From Prevotella sp. (GTDB taxonomy: Bacteria > Bacteroidota > Bacteroidia > Bacteroidales > Bacteroidaceae), in the NCBI GenBank assembly GCA_024688365.1, contig JAILEG010000011.1:113974-177973 (forward strand): a stretch of DNA of 64,000 bases, read 5' to 3'. The notes under the pieces are model-generated. The model did no database searches. It was not told the origin of the DNA and saw only the letters and a program-made list of their open reading frames with translations. Shown here one piece after another: positions 25,224 to 34,637 of this stretch (positions are counted from its first letter, which is position 1; every line of letters begins with the position of its first letter). Made by a program: the position numbers and the translations under genes.

Positions 25224-27025
25224 ATTAATATTCCTTTCAGCAAATACGTGGCATTCTGATTACGCGCCACACCACGTGTAATCTTATAAGAATAGGTGAT
25301 ATGCTCCCCCAACTCTATCTCAAAACAATAATTGTGGAAGCGGGCAGGCAGCTCCTCCTCCATCTTAGAAAGCTCAAGGTCGTGGGTGGCTATGACACCC
25401 GTAACGTTCTGCTCAGCAATATGCTGCAGGAAGAGACGGGATCCGTTGAGCTTATCGAGCGAGTTGGTTCCTTTCAGTATCTCGTCAAGGATTATCAGAC
25501 TCGGAACATCTGGGCGCAGAGAGCCCAAAAGCTGCTGCAGCCGCAGCAGCTCGGCATTGAAATACGAGATGCCATGCGTGAGGTCATCAGTCGTCCGCAT
25601 GCTCGTGAAGAGATGGAAGGCAGACACCTTCAGAGAACGGGCAAAGACCGGTAGACCATTCATGGCCAGCAGGTAATTGATGCCCAACGAGCGAAGGAAG
25701 GTACTCTTGCCTGCCATATTGGCTCCCGTAATGATATAGTATTCATGATCTGTGATGCTGAAGTCATTGGTCACGGCTTTTTCACCAAGGAAAGGATGAT
25801 ACAGTCCGGTGGCCTCATAGACCACCTTTCCGGCTTCCGTCACCTCAGCCTGCACGGCCCTGTCCTCATTCAGCCGGAAGTTGCCCATTGACACCAGGGC
25901 ATCAAACAGGCTCAGCGTGTCAATCCATTCGTCCGTATGTTGCTTGTAGGTCAGCTGCCAGCGACGGAAATGACGGACTATGGTTATATCAAGCAAGCCA
26001 AAACAGTTGAAGATGAAGATACCTATCTCATTGCTCCGGTTGTCTATCTTCTGCAAAATACGGTCCAGCTGTGCCAGCGACTCCTCCGCACCTGACAGTC
26101 TTCCCTTCAGTTCCTGCAATTCCGCAGCCCTGAAATCCGTCATGCTCAACAGCCTTAACACCTGTAGATAACCTTCCACCTGTACATGCACCTTGGCGAT
26201 AAGCCCGGATATGACACGGATGTACTTATGTGAGCAGAGGAAAGCCAACATGAAATTGAACATTCCCCACCACACTGGCAACAACGAGGGCAACCAGCCA
26301 CCAACTGAAAGGAAGATGCTGAGGTAGAAGCCCACAAGGTCAGCATAGCACAGATAACGGAACAGCCGGCCAGAGAAGAAAGCCGGCAGACATAGCTGAT
26401 GCACATCAGCCAGGGCCTTCCGCACAGCAGCAGTATCAATCCGTTCCCTGATACCCAACGATTTGAAACGGGAGAGGAAATCCTCTTTCTGCCCCAACTC
26501 GCCAACGGCTTCCATTCGTCTGTGAACCTGCCTGACCATTTCCTTCTCAGAGACATCCTCCCACACTGCTGACAGGCAGCTGGCCAGACTGTCACTTCCT
26601 CCCACAGAAACAGTCCGGTTCAGCCGTTGAAAGAGCGAGCCTGCCCCGAACACGTCAAGGTCATAGGTATAGGGATGCTGCGGATTGACATATCGGTCTC
26701 CCCCATCAAAGCCTGCATACTTTCCCTCCTGATAATCCATCTCCAGCCGATAGACTTTCAGCAATGCTTCTCCATTTTTTATCCGGCAGTCATTGACAAC
26801 GTCAAGATGCCTGACATACAGATAGACACCCAGCGATGCCAGCGCACCGATAAGCGTCCACCCCCCATCAGCCAGGAAAGTATAGAGAACAACAAATCCG
26901 ATAGCCAGCAGGAAAAAGGCAATCTCTGCCAGGATGAAACCTCGGTTGCGGCTGCGCAAGCCCGCAAGCATCCTGCCCAGCTCCTCGGCCTTGCGCTGAT
27001 ACAATTTAGTCAGATTCTTATTCAT
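25196..27025 (-). CDS. MutS-type ATPase with N-terminal membrane segments
   Basis: This 609-residue protein starts at ATG 27025 (MNKNLTKLYQRKAEEL); the longer frame runs across the promoter. Residues 28-68 hold two hydrophobic segments, and further ones lie near 215-260. The C-terminal half is a MutS ATPase domain: Walker A ITGANMAGKSTFLRS, then DDLTHGISYFNAELLRL, Walker B SLIILDEILKGTN, and VIATHDLELS. It lacks the mismatch-recognition, connector and Smr domains, so it is neither MutS nor MutS2. The membrane parts suggest a role away from ordinary mismatch repair; the substrate is unknown. Confidence 0.82.
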   Translation of the reverse strand: MNKNLTKLYQRKAEELGRMLAGLRSRNRGFILAEIAFFLLAIGFVVLYTFLADGGWTLIGALASLGVYLYVRHLDVVNDCRIKNGEALLKVYRLEMDYQEGKYAGFDGGDRYVNPQHPYTYDLDVFGAGSLFQRLNRTVSVGGSDSLASCLSAVWEDVSEKEMVRQVHRRMEAVGELGQKEDFLSRFKSLGIRERIDTAAVRKALADVHQLCLPAFFSGRLFRYLCYADLVGFYLSIFLSVGGWLPSLLPVWWGMFNFMLAFLCSHKYIRVISGLIAKVHVQVEGYLQVLRLLSMTDFRAAELQELKGRLSGAEESLAQLDRILQKIDNRSNEIGIFIFNCFGLLDITIVRHFRRWQLTYKQHTDEWIDTLSLFDALVSMGNFRLNEDRAVQAEVTEAGKVVYEATGLYHPFLGEKAVTNDFSITDHEYYIITGANMAGKSTFLRSLGINYLLAMNGLPVFARSLKVSAFHLFTSMRTTDDLTHGISYFNAELLRLQQLLGSLRPDVPSLIILDEILKGTNSLDKLNGSRLFLQHIAEQNVTGVIATHDLELSKMEEELPARFHNYCFEIELGEHITYSYKITRGVARNQNATYLLKGILMPTSPPHHG

Positions 27026-27030
27026 ATCTG

Positions 27031-27038
27031 CAAAATTA
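27031..27038 (-). promoter_or_regulatory. -7 box almost at the MutS-like start codon
   Basis: TAATTTTG on the minus strand ends six bases before ATG 27025. If used, the transcript would begin at or next to the start codon (leaderless). Confidence 0.4.
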
Positions 27039-27059
27039 CGAAAAACTATCGGAGTGGAA

Positions 27060-27090
27060 TTGCCGTTATACATTATTTAGTGTATCTTTG
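27060..27090 (+). promoter_or_regulatory. promoter of the CE2-type esterase gene
   Basis: TTG (27060-27062), 20 bases, TATCTTTG (27083-27090). The leader is about 28 bases. Confidence 0.6.
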
Positions 27091-27122
27091 CCTATCTGAA
27101 CAACTTTACCAAACCATAAGCG

Positions 27123-28232
27123 ATGAAACAGATATTGACTGCATTGGCAGGACTGCTCCTGCTTCCCCTCTTCCTGTCGGCCTCAACAACCCTCCCCATC
27201 AAAGGCACCGTCATCACACCCACTGACAGCTGCATCCGTTACATTGGGCGTTTCAGCTGGAGAAACCCCTCCCGTCCTGCCTTCAACTGGCCGGGCACCG
27301 TCATCACTACTGATTTTCAGGGAACTTCAGTCAAGCTGATTGCCAAGCCGAGAAGTGGATACTTCATGTGCTGGATTGACAATGCCGCCCCATTCAAGGT
27401 CGGCCTCAACAGTGAGAAGGACTCTGTCGTCACCCTTGCCACAGCCCTTCCAAATGCCCGTCACAGCCTGCGGCTCATGTACATCATCGAGGGACTGGAC
27501 CGCCGCACCGACTTCCGGGGGCTCGTCCTGGATGAAGGATGCACGCTGCTCCCACCAAGACGGATGCCTGAACGTAGGATTGAGTTCATCGGCAACTCCA
27601 TCACCTGTGGCTACGGGGTGGAAAGCACCAATGCAAGTGACCCCTTTGAGGATGAGACGGAGAACCATGCACTGACCTTCGCCAACATCGTCAGCGACAG
27701 CCTTCATGCGCTTCACACCTCCATCTCACGTAGCGGAATTGGTGTCTATCGCAATTACAACGGCCCGGCAGCCGGCAGCCGTGACCCTATGCCGTGGCAG
27801 TATGAGTTCACGCTCTTCAACGACTCAACCGAGCAATGGGATTTCTCACTGTGGACTCCTGACCTCGTGTGCATAAACTTAGGCACAAACGATTTCTCAA
27901 CAACGGGCTGGAACAAGCGGCTCTATGAGGAGGCCTACAGGAAGTTTATCCTCCAAGTGCGCCGCCATTACCCTCATACACCCATCGTGCTGCTCAACGG
28001 GCCTATGCTGGGTGAGAGGGAAGACCGCATTGAGGCTGCCATCCTTGACAGGCTGCAGCGGGAATGTAAGCGCAGAGGAGACAAGGAAGTCCATCGGTTC
28101 AGCTTCTCCCGGCAGACCGGCGAGCTGGGGTATGGGGCCAGCTGGCATCCCAGCAAACAACAGCATGAGCGGATGGCAGCTGAACTGCTGCCTTTCCTGA
28201 AAACAATCATGCGCTGGGAAGCATCCAACTGA
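27123..28232 (+). CDS. exported SGNH/GDSL esterase of the CE2 acetyl-xylan esterase type
   Basis: This 369-residue protein has a signal peptide at 1-20. An N-terminal jelly-roll domain (about 28-145, RYIGRFSWRNPSRPAFNWPGT) is followed by an SGNH hydrolase domain. The nucleophile Ser is in FIGNSITCGYGVES (about residue 159), the Asn block is INLGTNDFS, and the His is in SWHPSKQQH. This two-domain order is that of carbohydrate esterase family 2, which removes acetyl groups from xylan or glucomannan. With the GH43 gene nearby this suggests plant-polysaccharide use, but the two are not co-transcribed. Confidence 0.88.
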   Translation: MKQILTALAGLLLLPLFLSASTTLPIKGTVITPTDSCIRYIGRFSWRNPSRPAFNWPGTVITTDFQGTSVKLIAKPRSGYFMCWIDNAAPFKVGLNSEKDSVVTLATALPNARHSLRLMYIIEGLDRRTDFRGLVLDEGCTLLPPRRMPERRIEFIGNSITCGYGVESTNASDPFEDETENHALTFANIVSDSLHALHTSISRSGIGVYRNYNGPAAGSRDPMPWQYEFTLFNDSTEQWDFSLWTPDLVCINLGTNDFSTTGWNKRLYEEAYRKFILQVRRHYPHTPIVLLNGPMLGEREDRIEAAILDRLQRECKRRGDKEVHRFSFSRQTGELGYGASWHPSKQQHERMAAELLPFLKTIMRWEASN

Positions 28233-28270
28233 TGGGAAACGGCTTGGCATACAAAGCCCGACAGGAACAA

Positions 28271-28330
28271 TACTTCACGTGAAGTAATCAAATACTTCAG
28301 CTGAAATACTTGACTACTTCACGTGAAGTA
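28271..28330. repeat. palindrome array B1, three 16-base palindromes at 22-base period
   Basis: TACTTCACGTGAAGTA (28271, perfect), TACTTCAGCTGAAATA (28293) and TACTTCACGTGAAGTA (28315) repeat exactly every 22 bases with 6-base spacers ATCAAA and CTTGAC. The array lies between the convergent CE2-type and DUF58 genes. The last unit is followed by CTGCAC, as in array B2. Confidence 0.9.
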
Positions 28331-28350
28331 CTGCACAGTGTGTTGAGAGG

Positions 28351-29664
28351 TTAGGCCAGCATCTGCCGTTGCTTCATTTCCAAGTACTTGTTGATGACAT
28401 CAACGCTGAGCCTCTCTGGGGTGGTAAGGAGGCTGAGAATACCGTGCTGGCGGAGTGTTGAGACGATCAGACGCTTCTCATAGGCGAACTTTTCGGCTAT
28501 GACATGCTGGTAATAATCCTCAGTTGAGGATTTCGGCGAATGGATGTAACCGCTCATCTCAGCATCCTCAAAGAACACCACCAGCACCCGATGCCACCGG
28601 CTGAGCAGCTTCAGGTAAGCCAGCTGGCGGTTGAGAGCCGTCATACCGGAAAAACTGGTATAGACCACAAGCAGGCTGCGCTTGCTCACCTGCTTGTGGA
28701 CGTTGGCGCAAAGATTGCTGTAGTCGGTCTCTCCGAATGTTGTCTCCTGCGCATAAAGAGCCTCAAGCAGATGTTGCATCTGGCCTGTGTGGCGCGAGGG
28801 GGCAATGAACGTATCAAGTCTGTCAGCAAAGGTTATCAGGCCAGCCTTGTCCTCACGGCGCATGGCAACGTAAGAGAGAACGAGCGCGGCGTTTATGCTG
28901 TAGTCCAAAAGCGTCATGCCGCGGAACGACTGCTGCATGACACGCCCCTTGTCGATGACCGAGAAAATCTGCTGCGAGCGTTCGTCACGATAGACATTCA
29001 CCATCAGCTGATGCCGCCGGGCACTTGCCTTCCAGTTTATCGTGCGGTAATCATCCCCCTGCACATAGTCTTTTATCTGCTCGAACTCGGTATTGTTACC
29101 CACACGGCGGATACGCTTGATGCCCATCTCCGTGAGGTTGTTGCTCATGGCAAGCAGCTCGTAGCGGTTGAGCATGAGGAAGGAAGGATAAACTTTCACC
29201 TTCTCCATCTCTCCGCAGGTATAACGACGCTCCACAAGCCCAACGACCGTGCAGGCAAAGCAGCGGATGCGCCCGAAAGCATACACTCCCCGCTGCACCG
29301 GGGTGAGCTGATAGACCACCGTTCCTTGCCCTTTTGCGTCTAAATGGGCGGGATAAGTGATGTCCCGACGCTGGAACACAGCCGGAGCCTCATCCACAAT
29401 GGTCAGCCTGACCGCAAAAGGATAGCTGCTTTCCAGGCTTATCACCACCTCGTTGGCATCGCCGTTTGAGAATCTCCTGGCGCACTTCCGCTGTGCCTTG
29501 ATTCCTTTTCTGTGATAAAGCAACAGTCCGTCAGCCACCACAACCAGGACAAAGATGCACAGGAGTGTCTTTGCCACCATGAAAAGCAACGGAAAGATAT
29601 ACCCCAGACCTGTGAGAAGGGTGAGGATAGCGAATATGATATAAAACCTTTTGGTCAGGAACAT
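28351..29664 (-). CDS. DUF58 domain protein
   Basis: This 437-residue membrane-anchored protein has two adjacent hydrophobic helices near residues 8-45, a beta-rich middle, and the DUF58 signature YVQGDDYRTINWKASARR near residue 215. A vWA-like fold follows (QIFSVIDKGRVM). DUF58 proteins are regularly paired with MoxR ATPases and are thought to be their substrates or partners in the envelope. It is last in a six-gene minus-strand operon headed by a SpoIIM-like gene. Confidence 0.85.
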   Translation of the reverse strand: MFLTKRFYIIFAILTLLTGLGYIFPLLFMVAKTLLCIFVLVVVADGLLLYHRKGIKAQRKCARRFSNGDANEVVISLESSYPFAVRLTIVDEAPAVFQRRDITYPAHLDAKGQGTVVYQLTPVQRGVYAFGRIRCFACTVVGLVERRYTCGEMEKVKVYPSFLMLNRYELLAMSNNLTEMGIKRIRRVGNNTEFEQIKDYVQGDDYRTINWKASARRHQLMVNVYRDERSQQIFSVIDKGRVMQQSFRGMTLLDYSINAALVLSYVAMRREDKAGLITFADRLDTFIAPSRHTGQMQHLLEALYAQETTFGETDYSNLCANVHKQVSKRSLLVVYTSFSGMTALNRQLAYLKLLSRWHRVLVVFFEDAEMSGYIHSPKSSTEDYYQHVIAEKFAYEKRLIVSTLRQHGILSLLTTPERLSVDVINKYLEMKQRQMLA

Positions 29665-29717
29665 TGTCTGTCACTAAGGAGTTTGTAAGGAGTTAAAAGG
29701 GCGGAGCTACCGTTCCC

Positions 29718-30716
29718 TTACTTAGGCACTTCCACCTTGTCAATCAGCCTCTGCGCCACTTTCAACGGAGTGTAGCCCTCCATCTCGGCCTCAGCCGTGA
29801 GGATAAGGCGGTGCTGGAGTACACTGGGTGTTACGAACTTGATGTCCTCAGGTGTGACATAGTCACGTCCACCCAGCAGGGCACAGGCCTTGGAGGCATT
29901 GAGCATGGCCACGGAGGCACGCGGACTGGCACCCAGATAGACAGCCTTTGACGTGCGGGTCTGCTGTACGATGGTTGCAATATAGCGCAGCAGGCTCTCC
30001 TCTATGTACACCGTCTCCAGCTTTCCGCGCATCAGGAGCAGCTCACTGACGGTCAGGACCGGCTTCACTTCTTCCAGCTTGACAAGTCTTGTCTTCTCCT
30101 GATGGCGTTTGAGGATGTCAACCTCCTCTTCCACCGTGGGATAATCCATCCTTATCTTGAAGAGGAAACGGTCCAGCTGTGCCTCTGGCAGACGGTAGGT
30201 ACCCTCCTGTTCCACTGGATTTTGCGTGGCAATGATGGTGTAGAGGTCGTCCATATGGCGCGTTATGCCGTCAATGGTCACCTGCCTCTCCTCCATCACC
30301 TCAAAGAGAGCGGCCTGCGTCTTGGCTGGCGCACGGTTGATTTCGTCCACGAGGACGAGGTCGGAGAACACGGGACCTTCATGAAAATCAAACTCTGAGG
30401 TCTTCATGTTGAACACCGTTGTGCCGAGGACATCACTCGGCATGAGGTCAGGCGTGAACTGGATACGGCTGAAACGGGCATCAATCAGCCGTGACAGCAA
30501 CCGTGCCAGAAGGGTCTTTGCCACGCCGGGCACCCCTTCAATCAGCACATGTCCATCAGCCAGTATCGCCGTCAGCAACAGGTCGACAGCCTCTTGCTGC
30601 CCCACGATGACCTTGCTTATCTCCTTCCGTAACAGCATTACCTTCTCACTGAAGGCGGCGAGGTCGGTTCTTTCCCGTGCAGATTCTTCCATCTTGTGTT
30701 TTATTTGCTCTTCCAT
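29718..30716 (-). CDS. MoxR-family AAA+ ATPase
   Basis: This 332-residue AAA+ protein has Walker A EGVPGVAKTLLAR at about residue 61, Walker B DLVLVDEINRAPAKTQAALFEVMEE, and sensor-1 IATQNPVEQEGTY followed by PEAQLDRF. MoxR ATPases assemble or activate partner proteins; DUF58 downstream and DUF4350/DUF4129 upstream are the usual companions. It starts five bases after the DUF4350 stop. Confidence 0.93.
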   Translation of the reverse strand: MEEQIKHKMEESARERTDLAAFSEKVMLLRKEISKVIVGQQEAVDLLLTAILADGHVLIEGVPGVAKTLLARLLSRLIDARFSRIQFTPDLMPSDVLGTTVFNMKTSEFDFHEGPVFSDLVLVDEINRAPAKTQAALFEVMEERQVTIDGITRHMDDLYTIIATQNPVEQEGTYRLPEAQLDRFLFKIRMDYPTVEEEVDILKRHQEKTRLVKLEEVKPVLTVSELLLMRGKLETVYIEESLLRYIATIVQQTRTSKAVYLGASPRASVAMLNASKACALLGGRDYVTPEDIKFVTPSVLQHRLILTAEAEMEGYTPLKVAQRLIDKVEVPK

Positions 30717-30721
30717 AACGC

Positions 30722-32035
30722 TTAAAGGTTATTTAATATCATGTCCATTCCGTCAATCGTCCGCCGCAGGTCGGCATCCGTGAGTTCTTCCTGGCTGGTC
30801 AGGTGACGGTGGGTTCTCTCCAATATCATGCGCACGTCAGCCTCAGCCAGACCTGTTCGCTGGGCTATCTGTGCCACATTCTCCCGTAGGACTTCCGTAT
30901 TCTCCACATCTATCATCAACTGGCGGCGGAGTGACTCGGCGAAGTAGCCATACTTCTTCTGCAGCAGGTCACGGTTGACGTGCCGCTGATGATAGAGCGT
31001 ACCTATCAGGCGGACAAACTCCAGCGACTTGTTCCCAGGTGCCTTCACCACGGGAACGACACGTTGCCGCCTTCTGGCAAAGAACACGCAGAACAGCAGC
31101 AAGCCTGCCAGTGCCATGTAAACAGCCCAACGCAGGGCCTCATGCTGGAGAAAGAAGCGGAGCGGTGTCTCCTGGTTCAGTTCCGACTTGGGGGTGTAGG
31201 CTTCCGTGCGGACGATGGGCAGGCCACGGAACTGCGACAGCATGCGGAACAGCAGGACATTGGTTTGCCGGTCAAGGATGCCGTAATTGGTCAGAAGCAA
31301 GGGTGTGCAGCAGAAGAATATCTCACCCTTTCCCCTCTTCACTGCGATAAGTTTCCTGCTATGAGCCACAAGACTGCTGTCCACTGTGCCTGTAACGGTA
31401 TATGGCTCCGCCGTCTCCTCATCTACGTCAGTCACATCCTCGGCCGCATCCCCCACTCTTGGGTACTCATACGTCACCAAGGCCTCATAGTCGACTATGC
31501 TGTCGGCATTAACCTCTCCATACACCATTGATGAATAAACACGGAAAGAAGCGTCCGGATAAGGGGCCTGATGCGCCCAAGACAACGTGTCGTATGGCAA
31601 GGACTGGGTCTCCAATGACTGTTTCACCCATCGTGGGGAGAATGTGTCAGAGCCATTGATGGTCACCCCAAAGTCTGTACTCAGCGAGTCTCTCTGCATA
31701 TCGGATGCGGCTATAAGCACCTTATTGCCAGCTTTCAGCAGCCGGTCCATTGCCCGAAGGTCAGTCTCAGTCGGCTGGAAATCAACCGCCTGCACGAGAA
31801 TGGCATGCGGTCGCCTCCAATGCTCACGCTCCAACTGCGCAAAGGTCTTGTCAGTCACCCGATAACCAGCCGGAACCGATTGCTGAAGAAGCGAGTCGAA
31901 AACGGCACAGCCAAAGGGCTGGCGGTCTTTGTGGTTGAAGGTGGGATTCCAGACAAACTTTGCCGGGATTTTCCATTCCAGCAGAAAGACAAACAGGAGG
32001 AAGCATCCGATGAAGATAATAAAACGCCTGTTCAT
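30722..32035 (-). CDS. DUF4350 domain membrane protein
   Basis: This 437-residue protein has an N-terminal transmembrane helix at about 4-20 and a second at about 304-322 (YMALAGLLLFCVFFA). Between them is a periplasmic Rossmann-like domain of the DUF4350 type. The C-terminal cytoplasmic helical part follows (LTSQEELTDADLRRTIDGMD). Its start overlaps the DUF4129 stop by four bases (ATGA). It is a regular partner of MoxR/DUF58 systems; biochemical activity is unknown. Confidence 0.75.
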   Translation of the reverse strand: MNRRFIIFIGCFLLFVFLLEWKIPAKFVWNPTFNHKDRQPFGCAVFDSLLQQSVPAGYRVTDKTFAQLEREHWRRPHAILVQAVDFQPTETDLRAMDRLLKAGNKVLIAASDMQRDSLSTDFGVTINGSDTFSPRWVKQSLETQSLPYDTLSWAHQAPYPDASFRVYSSMVYGEVNADSIVDYEALVTYEYPRVGDAAEDVTDVDEETAEPYTVTGTVDSSLVAHSRKLIAVKRGKGEIFFCCTPLLLTNYGILDRQTNVLLFRMLSQFRGLPIVRTEAYTPKSELNQETPLRFFLQHEALRWAVYMALAGLLLFCVFFARRRQRVVPVVKAPGNKSLEFVRLIGTLYHQRHVNRDLLQKKYGYFAESLRRQLMIDVENTEVLRENVAQIAQRTGLAEADVRMILERTHRHLTSQEELTDADLRRTIDGMDMILNNL

Positions 32036-32643
32036 GCCTCACCTCCCTTCTTTACCTCGGCTTCCCAAGCCAGCAGCTGCCTTACCAGTCCCTCCGTCGC
32101 TGGATAGTTGCCATATCTTACCCGCATGAAGCCATTGGTCTCATGCAGGAAAGCGTCAGAGAGAAACTCACGGGTGTATTGTGTAGGTGTCTTATAAAGC
32201 TGCCAGCTTATTTTATTGCGGTCGGCCAGCCAGCGAAGCGTGCGCAGATAGACCATGCGTACAGCCCGGTAATAATCGCCCAGCGCCATTGCCTTGGCAT
32301 ACTCGGCATCGAAGTCAACGCCATAGATATTGTCCTCGTCATCCTTCACCGCATCGACATGTCCCACTCTGCCGAAAAGTCTGGGCTGATAGCGGTAGAG
32401 CAGATAGACAATGACAGCCACGAAGACCAGCGCCAAGGCTATATAGATAAGAATACGGAAGTCGCCCCGCCCCTGAACACTGAACACCTCAGAGAGTATA
32501 TCCGCTATTTTCCGCATCAGCCACTCCAGCAGGTTCAGGTCGGGAGCCTGCAGCTCACGCGCATAGTTGTAAGCCTCATCAGCACGGAACTGGTGAAGCA
32601 ACGTGCTGTCGCATGACAGGGTATCGGGCAATGGCTGTAACAT
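32032..32643 (-). CDS. DUF4129 domain membrane protein
   Basis: This 203-residue protein has one transmembrane helix near residues 65-85 (LIYIALALVFVAVIVYLLY). The DUF4129 helical domain follows, with YYRAVRMVYLRTLRWLADRN and TPTQYTREF. In other genomes DUF4129 is often fused to transglutaminase-like membrane proteins; here it is a short stand-alone form. It is coupled to the DUF4350 gene by an ATGA overlap. Confidence 0.78.
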   Translation of the reverse strand: MLQPLPDTLSCDSTLLHQFRADEAYNYARELQAPDLNLLEWLMRKIADILSEVFSVQGRGDFRILIYIALALVFVAVIVYLLYRYQPRLFGRVGHVDAVKDDEDNIYGVDFDAEYAKAMALGDYYRAVRMVYLRTLRWLADRNKISWQLYKTPTQYTREFLSDAFLHETNGFMRVRYGNYPATEGLVRQLLAWEAEVKKGGEA

Positions 32644-32652
32644 AAGCGGGAA

Positions 32653-33645
32653 TCAGAGTCTGTCGAAGTTTTCAATATCCTTGTCTTCCTCTGCCAGTTG
32701 CTCAAAGTGTTCTATATCGTCCTCCACTGACAGCCCGTCCATCTCCTCTGCGACGCTGCCATATTGGTAAGCCAGTGCGATGGTAGAGAGCGACATGGTG
32801 AGATACATACCAAAGCTCATCACGACTGACATCAGATACTCTGCGAAACTGTAGACCGGAGAGCTGACGACAGTGTTGCTTCCCTCGTCCGCAACCGTCA
32901 TGACCATCTTGACCAAAAACAGCGCATACCAAGGCAGCGTGGTCACCGTCTGGAGGATATTGGCAAGCAACCCGATGACTATCATCAGGCCCAGCAGAGG
33001 CCAGAAAGCATGGAAGCCAAGGGAGATGGCGCGGTTGATGGCACCAAAGACGGTCTCATCATCCTCGAAGATATAGACCGGCATCGCCAGGGACAACGGT
33101 ATCATGAATACGATCAGGGCTATGATGACAAAGAACATCAGTCCCACGGCATAGGTCATCACACTGAACACAATCGAGCCAATGCCGACAACGAGCCATA
33201 TGCCAAACAGCAGGAAACCCAGCACTAACGCCCGCTTCACACTTTGGATGATGAGGGGTTTCAGGTCATGCAATGACACACCACGGAGCCTGTTGGGGCT
33301 CGTCCGGTAATACTTCATCATCGCATAGCAGATGGAGGCCAACAGGACGCTTCCGACTGTCAGGCAAAGAAAGAGGACAAAATAGGACGCACCCAGCCTT
33401 ACCAACATTCCCGTAGAGGGATCAACCGTACTGGTTCCCATGATACCATCCGTATATAAGCCCATGACACCCCCAATCATGGTCTCCATAGCCAGGCCCT
33501 GGAAAAGGCAGAGCGGCAGGATGAGATAGGTACACGCACGCAGCCAGAGACGGAAATTCTCACGGAGGAAGTCGAAAGTGGCGCTGAACTTCTGCCCGAA
33601 GTTGCGCACCTGATACAGTTCAATCTTGGGTTTCTCTGTTTGCAT
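32653..33645 (-). CDS. multi-pass membrane protein of the MoxR/DUF58 operon
   Basis: This 330-residue protein starts at ATG 33645 (MQTEKPKIELYQVRNFGQKF); the longer frame reads through the SpoIIM-like gene. Six or so hydrophobic helices run from about residue 40 to 300, including LVVGIGSIVFSVMTYAVGLM and a glycine-rich LLGLMIVIGLLANIL. The C-terminus is acidic. The family is not recognised beyond a general resemblance to glycerophosphodiester-phosphodiesterase-type membrane domains. It overlaps the upstream gene by 26 bases. Confidence 0.7.
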   Translation of the reverse strand: MQTEKPKIELYQVRNFGQKFSATFDFLRENFRLWLRACTYLILPLCLFQGLAMETMIGGVMGLYTDGIMGTSTVDPSTGMLVRLGASYFVLFLCLTVGSVLLASICYAMMKYYRTSPNRLRGVSLHDLKPLIIQSVKRALVLGFLLFGIWLVVGIGSIVFSVMTYAVGLMFFVIIALIVFMIPLSLAMPVYIFEDDETVFGAINRAISLGFHAFWPLLGLMIVIGLLANILQTVTTLPWYALFLVKMVMTVADEGSNTVVSSPVYSFAEYLMSVVMSFGMYLTMSLSTIALAYQYGSVAEEMDGLSVEDDIEHFEQLAEEDKDIENFDRL

Positions 33646-34594
33646 GACGGTGATTGCGTTTATAGGGTAAGTAAATAAAATAGAACACGACGAAAGCCAG
33701 CGAGCCAAGGATGACCGCAAGGCGGAGATAGTCGTTGATCTCGGTATGCCGTGTGATGAAACTCTCAATGAATCCGGCAAGGATGAACAGCGGAACTGTG
33801 CCCACCACTATCTTCATTCCCCTGCGTGCGCCCCGCTGGAAGCTTACCAGCCGGGAGTAAGTGCCGGGGAAAAGCCAGCCGTTGCCCATTGCCAGGCCTG
33901 CTGCCCCTGCCACGATGATGGACGACAGCTCAAGCGTGCCGTGCAGCATGGTTGCCAAGAGGCTCTCTCCCAACATCCCATGCTGGAAGAAGAACGTATC
34001 GAAGCAGCCCACCATGATGCCGTTCTGGAAAAGCTGGAAGCCAGGCATGAAACTTGTCAGCACACCCGACACAAACATGTTGAACGATACCATGATGTTG
34101 TTCAGCGTGATACCCAGGAACATCCGCCCCTCCTCCTCACTGCCATAGACACCCATCGGCTCGCCCTTGGCCATGTTCTCCAATGTCATGTCCATATACC
34201 CATCACCAAGGATGAGCCTGGGGAAAGACGCATCGCCTAAGGTGGAGACCACACCTATCAGCACACTCGCCATGAAGATGACGGCCGAGACGAGCAGCAG
34301 TCGCCGCTCCTTCCACATCACGTCAGGCACCTCCTGCGTCCAAAAGGTCAGCAGCCGGCTCCATTTCTCCCGTTTGTTACGGTAAATCTCGTTATGCAGG
34401 GCAGAGGCAAGGTTATTCAGATAGATCGTGATGCGTGACCGGGGATAATGTGTCTGCGAAAAAGCAAGGTCGGCTGTAAGGTCAGAATAGACATCAGCCA
34501 GGCGGTCAGGCGACTCAAAGCTGACATTCTCAATCAGCTCCTCCACTGCCCGCCACTTTTCAATATTATTGCGTATGAAAAGAATCTCTTTCAT
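33620..34594 (-). CDS. SpoIIM-like (stage II sporulation protein M family) membrane protein
   Basis: This 324-residue protein has several transmembrane helices (about residues 105-125, 165-195, 210-235, 265-285 and 297-315). The SpoIIM/DUF95 pattern is FLGITLNNIMVSFNMFVSGVL and GTLELSSIIVAGAAGLAMG. Bacteroidota do not sporulate, and the family there travels with RDD, MoxR and DUF58 genes, as here. It is first in the operon and divergent from the RDD gene. Confidence 0.82.
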   Translation of the reverse strand: MKEILFIRNNIEKWRAVEELIENVSFESPDRLADVYSDLTADLAFSQTHYPRSRITIYLNNLASALHNEIYRNKREKWSRLLTFWTQEVPDVMWKERRLLLVSAVIFMASVLIGVVSTLGDASFPRLILGDGYMDMTLENMAKGEPMGVYGSEEEGRMFLGITLNNIMVSFNMFVSGVLTSFMPGFQLFQNGIMVGCFDTFFFQHGMLGESLLATMLHGTLELSSIIVAGAAGLAMGNGWLFPGTYSRLVSFQRGARRGMKIVVGTVPLFILAGFIESFITRHTEINDYLRLAVILGSLAFVVFYFIYLPYKRNHRHANRETQD

Positions 34595-34637
34595 GAAACC
34601 AACGCAAGATAAAGCACATTATCTTTGGATTTGGGAA

